A DNA stretch of 64,000 nucleotides from Prinia subflava (Eukaryota > Chordata > Aves > Passeriformes > Cisticolidae). Every line of letters begins with the position of its first letter. Positions within the stretch are counted from its first letter, which is position 1. The translations under genes and the position numbers were made by a program. Of the stretch, positions 12,549-24,721 are shown one piece after another. The notes under the pieces are model-generated. The model saw only the letters and a program-made list of their open reading frames with translations. It made no database searches and was not told the DNA's origin. Location of the stretch: positions 100,277,239-100,341,238 of the forward strand of contig NC_086248.1 of the NCBI RefSeq assembly GCF_021018805.1, given 5' to 3'.

Positions 12549-15500
12549 TTATTTATTCTTAGGCAATTTTTAAGGATTAGTTTATCAAGTCTGTATATAA
12601 TGTAGAAAACCTCTACAGAGATCAACTTATTTTTTACAGAATTATCAATGTCAAAAAATGCTGTTACATTCATTTTATTTAAAACGACAGAGTTCACTGC
12701 AGTCCTATTTTTAAATGCGTTTCTCACCCTATGAACACTAATACAGAAACCACAGCAGCTGTTTCTGTTCATCAAACAGGTTTTCTCCTTTCTCCTGGTG
12801 TCAGCCCCAGCAATGACCTACATGTACCTGCAATTGAAATGGACTATTTAATTCACTGCCTGACGGACAATTTGATTTCATAAACTTGTAGCCTTGAAGA
12901 ACCCAATGAAGTTATTTAAGGATGTAGAAACCCAACATTTCAGCAATGTTATTTTCTGACTGACATGAGACAGAATTTCTAGGGATGTATGGTTTTATGG
13001 GCATATCAATCTTCTAACCTAGCACAAAATATTTAACATGCCACATATTGTTAATGAAACACAAGTTTAATAGTGACCTGATATCTGATTAACATTTTAA
13101 CATTTTGAAATATTCTTTCCTTCAGACAAGGAAGACCCCAAAATGCCACCTCTTCTGCAAGACAGGACATCAGCTAAAGGTGAAGGGATGACCATGTGTA
13201 GAAAATGTTGGTGCCATAATCTTAGCTCTGTCAGCCAACACTTATGCATTTGATCTGCAGAGAGCGGAAGACAGGCTTCAGCAGAAAGTGAGAGGAGGAA
13301 GAAGTGCAGTATTTTATTCCCTGTGTTTATAATTCACAGCAGGAGAAGGTGCTTACATTTTCATTTTTCCTCTCTCAAGCTTGTTGATGTTCAGCTAAAG
13401 TTTTTGATTTTTTTTTAAATTGTCTCTCCACATTCAAACCAGATACCTTCATCCTGACCTTAACTCTGTTATACATGACTCTCAGTCCCAAAACTGAGGT
13501 TATATTAACAGAACTAATATCTAAGTAACAGAAATAGGAAATAGCAAAAAAGTTTTTCAATCGTGAAAACCAGATTTACTTCTATCAACCTAAAATGAAG
13601 ATTGATACATATCCAACTCTCAGCAGAAAGAGGAGAGCTATTCAACTATCACAGTGTTTAGCAACTTTAATTCTCCAGTTCTGGATGCTGTTGCTTTGAA
13701 ACAAATTGTGTCCCACTAAACCCAGTTATATTGTCTAATAAGCATTTTTAAAGACTACTTAGAGCAATCATTCTCCATAATCTAAACATGAGGCTATAGA
13801 AACTGCTCATGAAACATCTGGTTGCTGAAAAACTCCAGTGCAGATAAGAAATCATTGTGGTACTTACCATACTGAAAGCTCACAAAACCCTGCTCAGTAC
13901 ACACAAGCACCACAGGGAGAAGGAACTAATCACCCAAGTTCATTTCTAACAACAAAACCACTATAAACAAACTGTAAAGAGAAATAACTTATGAGTATTT
14001 TATGCCAAGGATATTTGTAGAGAGGTTATGTTGCTTCTGTATGAGACCAAGAACTTATAACCAACCAGCAGATAACATAACCCAGTAGACACATTGCTCC
14101 TCTTTGCAATCCTCTAATTAAAGGCTTATTTGTGTTTGCAGATTCTCTTTTGATCCAAAACTTGCTTAGAAATGAAACTTGGAAACCATTTAAGTTTATC
14201 TTTGACACATCATTTAATCCAAAAGAGATTTTAAAATGAGAACACCTGTTATATTGTGGCTTTCTTCCTAGGGGGTTTCCTTACATCAGTTTTCTTTCCT
14301 TCTGTTTTCAGAGGGATTTTCTGATTTTATTAAGGAAGTTAAGAAAAAAAGCAATATTGCTTTTCCTAGGAAAAAAAAAAACCAGCAGTAGACAACATCA
14401 TTACAGTTCTGCCCAAAAAGCTGCTTATCTTACACTTGTTTTTTTCCTAATTGAGATTTCATTAGTAGAAAAGAATAGTGTCCTGTGGCAGACCAAGAAA
14501 ATGCTTCTGAGATTTTTCATGATTTCATATATTTTAGTAAGTGGAAACAGGAAATATTTGTGTTTATAAGTGAGAATCTTATACTCTTTTATTATTTTCT
14601 TTTTAATATGAGGACGATATCTTTATGCCTTGGTGATTATAAGCATTTCCTTTATTATATGGAAATCTCTCTGAATTTAAGAACATTTTAAATTAAACAC
14701 TTGCCTCAAGATTTTTTTTGTTTTTTAATACAAATCCTGTGGTTTTGTCTTGTAAAAATTATTAATTGAAAAATCTATTAGCAAACGACACATTAAGAAT
14801 AACTTCAAATCCTTGTTTTTCAATATGGGTTATAAAACTATTAAGGAATGTTATGTTAATATATTTTAACTCTTACCAACTACAAATTAAACCTGTGTAG
14901 TTTGTTGTTTACCTTTTTTTTCCTATTTTCATAAAGACAGTCCCCTGGACTGCAAAACCTGTTAGAAATGGAAACAAAAAAACAACCCAAAACTCAAATC
15001 TACCATACTTACTATCAATAATTTTGTTGACACCATTCAGGAATTCCATAGACTCAAAATAAAATCACAGTCCTTTTTCTCCTTTCAGAATATAGCCTCT
15101 TAATCCAAATAATATCAGAGAAGTTAAAATTTAGTCCATTCATCTGGCAAATGTTTCCCTCTGTTTCATAAACATGCATATCACAGAAAAAAATTGTTCA
15201 AATCAAGAATTTTTAACATAATTAGCGTGTAAAAAATCATCATAGAAATATGGTCATTCATTCTCAGACTTAATAATGTCCTTATTGCAATGCATCACAT
15301 TTCCATAAATTGAAGACTTAGGGAAACCAAATTGTGCTATAACCAGCCAGTAAATACAGGCAATTGTCAAAGGGGATTGTAAAATAGAAATTTTTGTAGT
15401 AAAAACTATTATGTTCCAACAAGTTAACTGCAAGTTGAAGGTAAAATATCAGGAAAATTTGAAGGAGGAGATGGGGGAAAAATGTGTAACAGCTTATCAG

Positions 15501-15826
15501 AAATGCTGGTTCAAAGATTCTATGGCTACTGTAAATATAAATTAGCCTATCTAGAATAATACAGTACTACAGGTACCATTTCCTCTAGGCTTGTTTACAA
15601 GCTGTAGAATGCTTCCTTTCTAATATTCCAGGTAATGTCATGTCCCATGGGAAGGAAAAAAACAAGTGCTAAAGTATATGATGACTTTTTACACAATGAT
15701 AATTAATAATCACATTTCATTAATAAATTATCAAATGCTTGCAAGCTGTCGACAATTTTTGTCATTCTAGTTTGCATATTTTATAATGGTGGAATAACAT
15801 TTTAAAAAGTTTGAATAGGCACTTAC

Positions 15827-15853
15827 TGGAATTACAGTTAATCCTGATACAGT
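15827..15853 (-). CDS. NRXN1: NRXN1 SS3 alternative microexon (27 nt)
   Basis: This exon is too short for ORF callers. Read on the minus strand, a pyrimidine-rich tract ends in CCCCATCTAG. It is followed by 27 nt and then a GTAAGT donor. With the G left by the upstream exon, the 27 nt encode D-C-I-R-I-N-C-N-S plus the first base of another codon. This matches the SS3 insert that I recall for mammalian alpha-neurexins. Phase is 1 at both ends, so inclusion or skipping keeps the frame. The microexon lies 2.2 kb downstream of the LNS4 exon. It adds nine residues with two cysteines to a loop of LNS4. The following exon (rest of LNS4) was not found in the window. One TGCATG (RBFOX-type) motif lies about 100 nt upstream. 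Confidence 0.92.
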
Positions 15854-15952
15854 CTAGATGGGGAAGAATAGATGAAAAATGAAAATTTATCCTTCAAGGT
15901 AATAGCTGCAGACATCCAATAAAATCACAGTCCACCCTTCCGGGGACAGACA

Positions 15953-15958
15953 CATGCA
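15953..15958 (-). promoter_or_regulatory. TGCATG (RBFOX-type) motif upstream of the SS3 microexon
   Basis: The minus strand reads TGCATG 100 nt upstream of the microexon acceptor. RBFOX proteins bind UGCAUG, and upstream sites commonly favour exon skipping. One hexamer can occur by chance, so this is only a candidate. Confidence 0.4.
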
Positions 15959-16497
15959 AATATGGCCACTCCATGTCATCAGTCTTTACATAGTGTTATA
16001 ACCCGGATATACTGCGAAAAGTCTTTACCAATAGAAACGACAAATAGGGTAAAAATGGCCAATTTCAAACAAAGCTACATGGTGACAAATCTAAGTGAAA
16101 AATCAGGATTAAAAGTCAAAGATGCTTAACTGAGGCAGGCTGCAGCTTTCTCCCCATCTGTGAAAGAACAGGTAATTTCTCTCAGTGCAATTAGAAAGTG
16201 CTCCGTCACAATGGGTAATAGAGCAGGCCAGGCCACAATCAGACACCTTGGACAATATGTGGATAGTATAACCTCAAAGGCTTATCTTCAAAAGCTAAGG
16301 ACTGACACACAGAGCTCATCACCCAGACCCAGAAATAAGGGGCTGTGGGTTTACATATCCTTTGTGTCTAGATTTTAGAAATGACCAGTGACTACTTTAA
16401 AGTTATAATAATACAGAGGGGGGAAAAAAATTCCCATATTTATAAGCACTAGAGAATGAAGAGAATCTTTTCTATTTTAGGATTGTTTTCTTGCCTA

Positions 16498-16535
16498 ACT
16501 AAATAAATAAACAAATAAACAAACAAATAAATAAG
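16498..16535. repeat. (AAAY)n simple repeat
   Basis: Alternating AAAT and AAAC tetranucleotides. A second A/C-rich patch lies at about 16715-16765. Confidence 0.9.
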
Positions 16536-18055
16536 AGTAAGGAAAAAAAAGGGTGGTGTTGGAGAAGGATCAATATAGTTAGGGCATGAATTTATTTACT
16601 TTTTATTGATTTTTCAGAACTACACAATTAGGCAGGGGGTGGTGTTTTGTATGTAAAGGAATAACCTGATCTGTGCATGACCTCTGCTAGGCTACCTGCA
16701 TCCATTTATTACTTAAAAAAACCAAACCAAAACAAAACCAAAAAACAAACCCCAAACCCTACACCACGCTACTTGGTTTGTACGGCTACTCCTGGTTTAC
16801 ACCTTTGAGGAACATGTATACCATCAAACCTAGATTTTGTTTCCATATAGCTGAGTTTGTCATGTGTCGTCAACCGCATCAGAAAAGTGGTTGCAAACAG
16901 CCGAGGAGCAGCACCCGCACACCCCCTTTACAGAAAGGCTCGGAGCCTCCCGCCGTGGCAGCCCTGCAGGAGGGGCCAGGCACGGAGGGGTCACCCGCCA
17001 CACCCTTTCTTTACTCCTCTGTCTCCCTCCTCACCGCTAAACACCAGGGCAGCGTTTCAGTGAGCGACACTTGGATGAGGTGGAGGGTCAGGTGGTTATT
17101 TTCTTATGCCCCACTGCCCACCGGTGCTTTCTAAATCCATGACTAAAGCAATAAAATACTTAATTCCCTTTAAAAACAGCAGCCGCCTGAATGGGAATAG
17201 CTGCATGGGACGTGCGTTTTCCTGAGAATGTTCTGTTTCAGGTCCTGACTTGGACGTATTCATAAGGGTGGCAGAAGCACTTTTATTTCTTTATTTACTT
17301 TTTTATTTTTAAACTAGAGAAAACTATAGCCTGACTTTGTGTCTATCATATTTTAAACAAGGAAACAATTTTTTTTTCTTTTTCTGTAAAAGGGCTTGTG
17401 CCTCCTGTGTTCACAAGGCTGTTTGCTGAGGGCCGCAGTCTTTGGGCATTGAAGGGTTGTGTTATCGTTCGATACTACACAAATACCACTACAGAATTGT
17501 TCAAAAAAGAGGAGATGGATTTAATATAGATTTGACACCTAAAAAAAGGAGACCAAGAAATCCATCAGTGGGAGTATCTAACTGCAACATTTTCAGTGTT
17601 TAAACCAGAAAGTCTTTGATATATTTGCATGTCCTAGATTAATTGGTAGGAGTAAAACTGAGCTGACCTACATATATATTGTTTCTGCTTGCTCATTGAA
17701 ATTGTGGAATTGCTATTCTGAAGAAATTGTGGAGGGAGACCAATCTTCACAATGAAAAAAAACTTTAGCCGAAAAATACCACTGATGAACTTGTCTTCTT
17801 TTTTTAGTATACACAACAGTACAAAAATATTGTGATGGGTAATGTTAAGACTAAATAAAGAATACAAAAATGAAAAAGAAAACAAAATAAATTGTAATAA
17901 TGGCTGTGTATTTGTGTACATATGCAAATGCCGTGTTGACGTGTTTATATATCATTTCAGTTTACTTTTAATGTTAAAACAGGCTTCATAAATGTTTGCA
18001 AGCAAAAAGAAAAATGTAAAGAAAATGTTAATTTCTTGAAGGAAGAGGTTGTTAC

Positions 18056-18259
18056 CTAGGTTGACCGTTAGCTTAACCCGTCCTGCATCCAGCTCTAACC
18101 GAAGGGTATCTGCAGATTCCCTGGAAGTTGTCGCCATTAGAATGCCATAAGCTCGCTGAGACCTGAACCTTAAAGAAACATCTTCGGCCTCTGTGTGCAT
18201 CACAACAGGAAGCTGTATTTTCATAAACATACTTCCATCATAGCTTAAAATTGTTGCCT
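18056..18259 (-). CDS. NRXN1: NRXN1 exon: start of LNS4, ending at splice site 3
   Basis: This internal neurexin-1 exon has 204 nt, phase 1 at both ends. It encodes [20 protein letters not shown] through RVKLTVNL, the first half of LNS4. The [12 protein letters not shown] and [20 protein letters not shown] stretches fit NRXN1 better than the paralogues NRXN2 and NRXN3 as I recall them. The acceptor is GTGTTTCCAG|AGGCAACA and the donor is CCTAG|GTAACA, a weaker site because it lacks the G at +5. The exon ends at the position where vertebrate neurexins carry alternative splice site 3. The last base (G) is the first of a codon that becomes Asp when the microexon at 15827-15853 is used, and probably Gly when it is skipped. 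Confidence 0.96.
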
Positions 18260-19493
18260 CTGGAAACACAAAGGAGAAAATCAGTTGTTAAAGAATTATG
18301 CTCTGTCTACTGAAACTCCTTAAAGGTAAGATGGTAAATGTATATTCAGTCAGCATGACACAGAAAAACTAGATATTGCTTTTCATTATTATTACTGGGA
18401 GACACAAAGGAAGTCAGATTTGGGGATTTTAGGATTTGTTTGGATTTGTTTTGTTGTTGAGTGGCATATCTTGGTGATTTTTAAAGAAAATAAATTGTTC
18501 TTTAATGACCCAGCCAGTCACGTGTGGATCTTCAAGGAGATCAGTAAAACCACCTGTAAAGCAATCAAGACAGGCCTGTACTGCTCAAAATAGGTCAGAT
18601 GAGTAAAAGGTATTCAGGTAACCTTAACAGTGTAACAAAAGTCCATGCCTGATTGTCATTTTCCTAGATAATCACCTTAGGATGCTTCATGTATAAACCT
18701 ACTGGCATTGCTACAGCCGTGGCTTGCAATTGTCATACAGTGAGCAAAAATCCTCCTGAAATGTGTGACTGTCCCCAGCATGCCCTTTGGATGAGGCACA
18801 GGTTTTTCCATGACTACAAAAGCCATAGTACGGACTCCAAAACGCTTGTATGAACACTATGACAATCTCAGCACGAGGATTGAGACTGGAATTGGCATAT
18901 TGAGGGTAACATTTTAAAACCCCCAAGACGAGCAAGAACTGTCACTTTCAGACATTCCAGGAAACTCTCCTGGCCAGAGGCTCTGGCACGGAGCAGTCAC
19001 AGTCTGTTAGACCCCAGAGCAACCAGTCACAAGCCTTCTTTTTCCAACCTCCAGGCTGGTAATGAGAATAGTAGCAAAGAGACTGCACCTCTGCTCAGAG
19101 GGAGGCACTGCAGTTCCTAGAAAGCAAAGGAAATGCATTTCTGAAACGTATTAGTAAGTCCTTTTTGGCAGGCCAATCAAACATTGTGGGCAGAGACCAT
19201 CTATGGGAAGCTTCTCTATGCTTCAATTTGCTTCAGTGTAACAGAGACCCTTATCTAAAAGCTTATTGTGGTGTCAACATGCAATAATATTTTCAAGGAC
19301 TAATGCTACTGATATTATGTTAAGTAAGTATCACCACTGCTTTTGCCAAAATTGTTCCCATAGCATATCTTGTATACTGCTAAAGGCAGATCAGCTCTTC
19401 AAGACTTCCAGCCTACACGATCCATGGAAGGACAACATGTTCTCCTAATTCTGTGAGAGGCAAAACCGATGGTATTTTCCCTAAAACAATCAG

Positions 19494-19690
19494 AAAATGG
19501 CTTGGGTTAGGAGGAACCTTAAAGATCACCCAGTTCCACCCAGATCCACCAATGTCCCCTGCCATGGGCAGGGTCACCTCCCACTCGGTCAGGTTCCTCA
19601 GAGCCCCATCCAACATGGTCTTGAACATTCCCAGGTTCTCTGGGCAACCTTCTCCTGTGCAAAGAATTTTAAATTCCCCCAATACAAATT
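19494..19690 (-). mobile_element. CR1 LINE 3' end fragment
   Basis: The plus strand contains GGCTTGGGTTAGGAGGAACC, then TTAAAGATCACCCAGTTCCA and later CCATGGGCAGGGTCACCTCC. This is the reverse complement of the CR1 3' region common in birds, so the element lies on the minus strand and is 5'-truncated. Open frames across it on both strands are artefacts of the repeat. Confidence 0.85.
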
Positions 19691-20692
19691 TGAAGAAAAC
19701 AGTCTGATATTGAGAAAAAAGTGGTTACTGAGACTGTTGTGGGAATCCTCAATGTAACAGGTTATAAGACTGCATTTGCAGGTTTGATGATTTCTGACTA
19801 TGCAGGTAATCATGTTTTCAGTATATTTTAAATCTAAATTTTTTTCTGTAAAGTAGATAAAATACTTAACTTGCAACAATTTGAAAAGTGATTTCGAGTC
19901 AAAGAGTTTTCAAATAACCTTCAAAGAGTAGAAGGTTATTTGTTTTTTGATAATTTGGGGATTTTATTTGTTAGTTTGAGGGTTGGGGTTTTGTGGGTTT
20001 CCTTGTTTGTTTATTAGCTTTTTGGGGGAAGTAATGAACAGGGGCTTTCAATTCCTTCCTACATCTAGCTGTCTAGTCCATGCATAAAAATTTCCCAAGA
20101 TTTTTATCAAAGTATATATAATTTAGGTAAAGAATTCCAGGAAAAGACCCTAAAGTTACATGCTAATATAACAGAAAATAAAAGGTATTTTGTATTGTCA
20201 ATAAAAATTCACCACATTAATGGTACGTAGGGTTTTCAAATACAGAACAAACCCAACAGTCAATAATGCTAGAGTTCTGTTGCTAACAAATTATCTTAGG
20301 ATAATGTGAAAAAGAGAGCTATCAGAATCAGCACTACTACTGTTAGCCAGCTTTCCTATAACTATTTGAGATATTTTTTTTAAAATCGCAGAAAAAAGAG
20401 AAGGAACTTAACTGGAGACTTAATTGGAGATGGCCTGTGAGCAACTCCATGGTGAGCAGACCTGATGTGATTAGATACTTAATCCTCCTAAGCCATACTG
20501 TGCCGGTATTTTGAGAACAGATGTTCGAAGAACAGACCAAAGATACTGAACAGAAGAGCAAATGACTTAAAAGCTCTGGACAATGAGGGAAGCCCCCTCA
20601 TGTCAACTAGCTCCTTTTAATATGTCAATATATCCTTTCCAAGGCAGAGGCTTTCTAAATATGAAAGTATCATGGGGGAGAGAAAAAGGAGA

Positions 20693-20905
20693 AAAAACCA
20701 ACCAACCAACCAACCCCAAACCCTCTGCAAACTATCAACAAAAACAAACAAACAAAACCAAAACCAAAAAACCCAAGCAAAACCAAAACCAGAAAGAAAA
20801 CAAACCAAAAATGCAAAGGCAAATGAAAAGCAACAACAAAAAAATCAAAAACAAACAAAAAACAACCCCCAAAAAATCCAAACCACAAACAAAGCAGAAC
20901 CAAGC
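20693..20905. repeat. A/C-rich low-complexity tract
   Basis: About 210 bases made almost entirely of A and C on the plus strand (CCAACC, AAAC and AAACC units) with very few G or T. Reading frames through it on both strands give Lys/Gln/Asn- or Phe/Leu/Cys-rich strings that are not proteins. Confidence 0.92.
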
Positions 20906-22081
20906 ACAAAACCTGAAGGAATGGATCGCTAATTTACAAGGTCTGGTCAGTAAGAAGGTGACTTGAATGACAAGAAGCACCAGCTACAAAAATCTTGAAG
21001 GGACAATTCAGCTAAAAAGGTGTATTAATTTCTCTCTCTCTTTTTTTTTTTCTTTTTACTTTGGACTAACTAACTCCAAGGAGGTGTCTCATCTTTACAT
21101 GAAATCTACACTGCCAAATATTCCCACATAAGTGCTAGCAGAATGCCTTTTTTCTCTTGTTCAGCTTTCTCTTAATAGATCCTTAATAGATCAAATGGTA
21201 ATAGACTAAGTTTAGCTCAGGATATGATATTCCTTTAAAGAAAGAAGGAAAAGAGTAACAGGTTCCAACTTCACTGTTGGAATCATAGTGCTGAAGAGAA
21301 AAACAGCAGAAAATCCTTACAGAATAATCACTGACAATTTTTTTTTGTGGCAGCAGATAAATGTATGCAGTAGAGTTGTTAAGAAATAAATAGCATTATA
21401 TAATACAGAGATTTATATAAAAAATGTTTTATACAGTCATTCTTTGACAGTGTTATAAACCTGACAATTCAAACTTTTCCCGCTCCTGTGGTAAAAAAAG
21501 GCCAACCAAACATACAAGTGAACAAAATTCCAAAACAACCCCACTGAAGAGTTCCGTTCCCCTCTCAATTATTTTTCTTCAGTTTGTTTCTTATTAAAAT
21601 CTTCACAGGTAGATATTCTTCTTTCCGACATATACACACATACACACTCCACCTCAATTATCTCTGTGTCTAAACCCAAGGATGCACAGATCAGTACTGA
21701 CGTGAGAGGTGATTCAGGACCTTAATTTCCACTTGAGCTGGAATTACCTAAATTGCTCAAGAGACTGAGGCACCAACTCTTCTGGAAACTTTCCTGCATC
21801 TGCTCTTACCCTCAGAAATGCTGAACTGGATATTTTTAGAGCAAAGTAGAATTTCCTGAATAGATGCTATTCTTTGATTCACAGCTTATTTAAATTAAAG
21901 TGAAAAAAAAAAATGGACTAGGCATTTGAAATTCATTTGAATTTTGTCTTTAAGGGTTCTAGGTTTTGGAGTGAAGTTGTTTTAAAGACATGATTCCTGG
22001 TGAGTGCCTATTGCACATACTTTAATTAATAAAACTGGATGTTGTTTCCTCTGGACCCCTTGTGATGCCTGTGAAGACAGA

Positions 22082-22110
22082 AATAATTCTGTCCCAAAGA
22101 CAGAATTATT
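22082..22110. repeat. Perfect 12-bp inverted repeat with 5-nt loop
   Basis: AATAATTCTGTC (22082-22093) and GACAGAATTATT (22099-22110) are exact reverse complements around CCAAA. It lies in the provirus-bearing intron. No T run or other terminator-like context is present and its function is unknown. Confidence 0.9.
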
Positions 22111-24023
22111 AAGTTTTTCCTGCTTTTCCAGTCTCAGTGTGTCTACAATAATATGAGGATTGCATTGCATCCCACAGAGTCATTTTTAAAGCATGAAATC
22201 ACCCTCTGTGTCTGCTGTCACTAAAATCCCACACAAACTTTGCCCAGAAATGACAGACTATACAGTCCAGAGTCATGTCAGGATATGTATGAGCAATCTG
22301 GATCATCAGTAATCAAGTGTTCAGGTTTGCTCTCTGATGCTATTTTATTTACAAGTAGAGCAACAATGTTGTATCCTGAAAATGCTCCCTGATACATATG
22401 ATTTTACTCCTAGAAATTGTGGAATATTTAAATATATTGGCTGCTATTCAGTCAAATTTGAACTTTTTGTTCTCTTCCCAGGTGTTTTGTGTTTCTCCAT
22501 GGCATCTTCTTCAGCCCACCTGAGCTCAAAGCTGTAGCCTTGGAGACTTATAGGGAACATTTCCATCAATCCGATAAAAACAATTCTCTGCATGTGATTA
22601 TTAACTGGATAATATATGAATAGAAGCTGAAATTGAATCTTCGCAATTCCTACACTGGTATTATTTCAGGACTGAGGTTCTAAGTCACACTGTAAGTTTG
22701 CTACAACTTGAACTCACAGCACCAATAAGTTAATTTAAGACAGTGATGGAATTAGTATAATATTTAGAACACCTGATTTTTCATGCCATCTATCTACCAT
22801 CTACCACCTCTATTATTCTTAATTTAAAATTTTAAAGCATCCAGGTATAACACAAGGAATGAAAGCTACATTTCTTCAACGTGTATATGTTTATGTAGGG
22901 GCCTGTGCATGCACAATATAGACATCTACCCACACTCTACTTTAAACAGATTTTCTCTTCAGAAATGTCACCTTCATCAACCTTTGTTTGCATGCTTACT
23001 CTTTCTTACTCCTGTTTGATGATTTTACTGTTGTTTCTGGCCACCTAGTCAATAGAATACACCTGCAAAAGGCTTTGCCAAGAGACAGACACTCACTCAG
23101 TGATCCACAAAGTAAGATAGGACGCCAAATTATATTGCTGTGACATCTGTCCATCCATCTGCCAGAGTTTTCATAACCTACTAAAGCAAATCTATAGATT
23201 ATGCTGAAGTTTAACCTTACCGAAAATCAAGAAAAAAATCAAGTATAACTTGCAACAGGATAAAATGGATGTGGATATAAATATATATGGGTGTGTATAT
23301 ATATATAATTTTAAGTATACACAAATCAAAACAGACCACAGTCATGTTCCAGGGGTTTTGTGCACTAATGAGCTGGAATTATTTCACTTCTGTATTGTAC
23401 ACTAAACATCCACGTATAGATATTAGCACTCGTATTTCAGGTGAAATAATGTGAAAAAAATTAAATGGCAATAAAAAGTAGCTCAATTTTTTTTTCTTTT
23501 TTACTGAAGACATCTTAATTACTTAATGTTAAATATTCTAGTTGTTTAATCCCTGTATTTTATTCTAAAGCTTTCTTTTCTTTGTGAAACTGTTATTGTT
23601 TGCTGAAATGAGCGTGTTCCCCTTTTATTTAAATTAGTTTGAACAATAGTAAATGTGCTGCTTATATCACCAAATACAAAAGTTTGAGTTCCTACACACG
23701 GGTAGTGGTTATAATAACTTTGTGTGGTAGGATGCCAGCACGACGCTTTCAGAATCCCAAAAGCTATAATCTTATTAATGCATGACCACTTGGGATATGA
23801 GTATTACTGAGAAGACTTCTCCTTTCAGTGCAGTTCCCTCTGGAGAGGGAAACCTAGAAGTAGGAAATGATGTCATCCTATTGAAGTGACACACATATTT
23901 CTGTTGGACAAGAACCAAATGTTGTGGAGGAGCCAACACCACCACTCCAGCACCACCATTCCCACCAGGGAAATGCACAGGGGAAATGAAGCCTTAAGCT
24001 GAATAATGCTGAAAATAAGGCGT

Positions 24024-24129
24024 GGGAAAAAAAAAAAAAAAAAAAAAAAAAAGAAAAAAAGAAAAAAGAAAGAAAGAAGAAAAAAAAGAAAAAAGAAAGA
24101 AAAAAAGAAAAAAGAAGAAAAGAAAAAAA
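24024..24129. repeat. 106-nt homopurine tract
   Basis: Only A and G on the plus strand: a long A run, then AAAG/AAAAAAG-type units. In the NRXN1 transcript it becomes a U-rich pyrimidine tract, about 590 nt beyond the 3' end of the provirus. Lys/Glu- or Phe/Ser-rich open frames here (24006-24248, 23873-24232) are artefacts. Confidence 0.95.
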
Positions 24130-24715
24130 CCGCACACACACAAAAAAGCAAAGATTTCTTTAAAACATCACCCAATACGAATATGGGAAATGCTATGATG
24201 AAGCCTGCTTTTGGTTCTTCGCAGATCTGCATGTGTTTATGTCTCTAAGGCACATGTTTCCTGGCTTTTCAGTGGAAATTAAAAAAAAAAAAAAAGGCAA
24301 ATCCTTTTTTTTTTTGCTTGAGCCCCTGTGTAATAGGAGAGTTTGGCCACAGGGTGGTACACCAGCCATGTTTAACCGAGGGCTGCATCCGGCAGCTCCT
24401 CATCCCTCTGCCGGCTCCACTCCACCAGGAGCAGCAGCCTGGAGAGCTCCGAACAGCTGGCCATGAGCCAAAGGCATAAATAGTCCAAAAATAAGACAGA
24501 GAAAGCCCGCAGAAGAATCTGAGGATCTACTTTCAAATGCTGATAATATGGTGGTATCCGTACTACATAGCTGCACATATCTACTGACACACAACTTAAA
24601 ACGTTCATTGGGGGTTTTATTTCTAAAGAGTACATTTTCTTTTCATCTGCCTAATTTGGAAAAAAATAATCAAACTAGATGAAAATAACTTACGTTTTCA
24701 GTAAATAAATTTTAG

Positions 24716-24721
24716 GTTTAG
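24716..24721. repeat. Target-site duplication, 3' side (GTTTAG)
   Basis: Six bases GTTTAG directly next to the outer edge of the 3' LTR. They are identical to those at 32900-32905. Six-base duplications are typical of alpha- and betaretroviral integrases. Confidence 0.95.

Larger units (their letters stand above)
1..15826 (-). other. NRXN1: NRXN1 intron downstream of the SS3 microexon (partial)
   Basis: The intron begins at the GTAAGT donor next to the microexon and runs off the low-coordinate edge. The exon encoding the rest of LNS4 was not found and must lie outside the window. Contents: an unclassified repeat block with two tandem arrays (4.46-5.29 kb), an AT-rich palindromic stretch (5.78-5.85 kb), a long T run (6.35-6.38 kb), a perfect 15-bp hairpin (8.35 kb), and AAT and TA microsatellites (12.06 and 12.52 kb). 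No gene was seen in the remainder. Confidence 0.8.
15854..18055 (-). other. NRXN1: NRXN1 intron between the LNS4 exon and the SS3 microexon
   Basis: A 2.2-kb intron. It contains a TGCATG motif at 15953-15958 (minus sense), AAAC/AAAT-type simple repeats at 16.5 and 16.7 kb, and an unusually GC-rich, CpG-containing block at about 16870-17110 of unknown nature. Two overlapping plus-strand open frames across that block (16778-17134 and 16857-17063) have no recognisable domain. Confidence 0.85.

Noticed and set aside
16778..17134. 118-codon plus-strand frame across the GC-rich block, considered as a possible exon
   Set aside because: No family resemblance and antisense to NRXN1; the block itself is kept as a finding, but the frame is not called.
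20583..20980. Lys/Gln/Asn-rich and Phe/Leu/Cys-rich frames
   Set aside because: Direct translations of an A/C-rich low-complexity tract.
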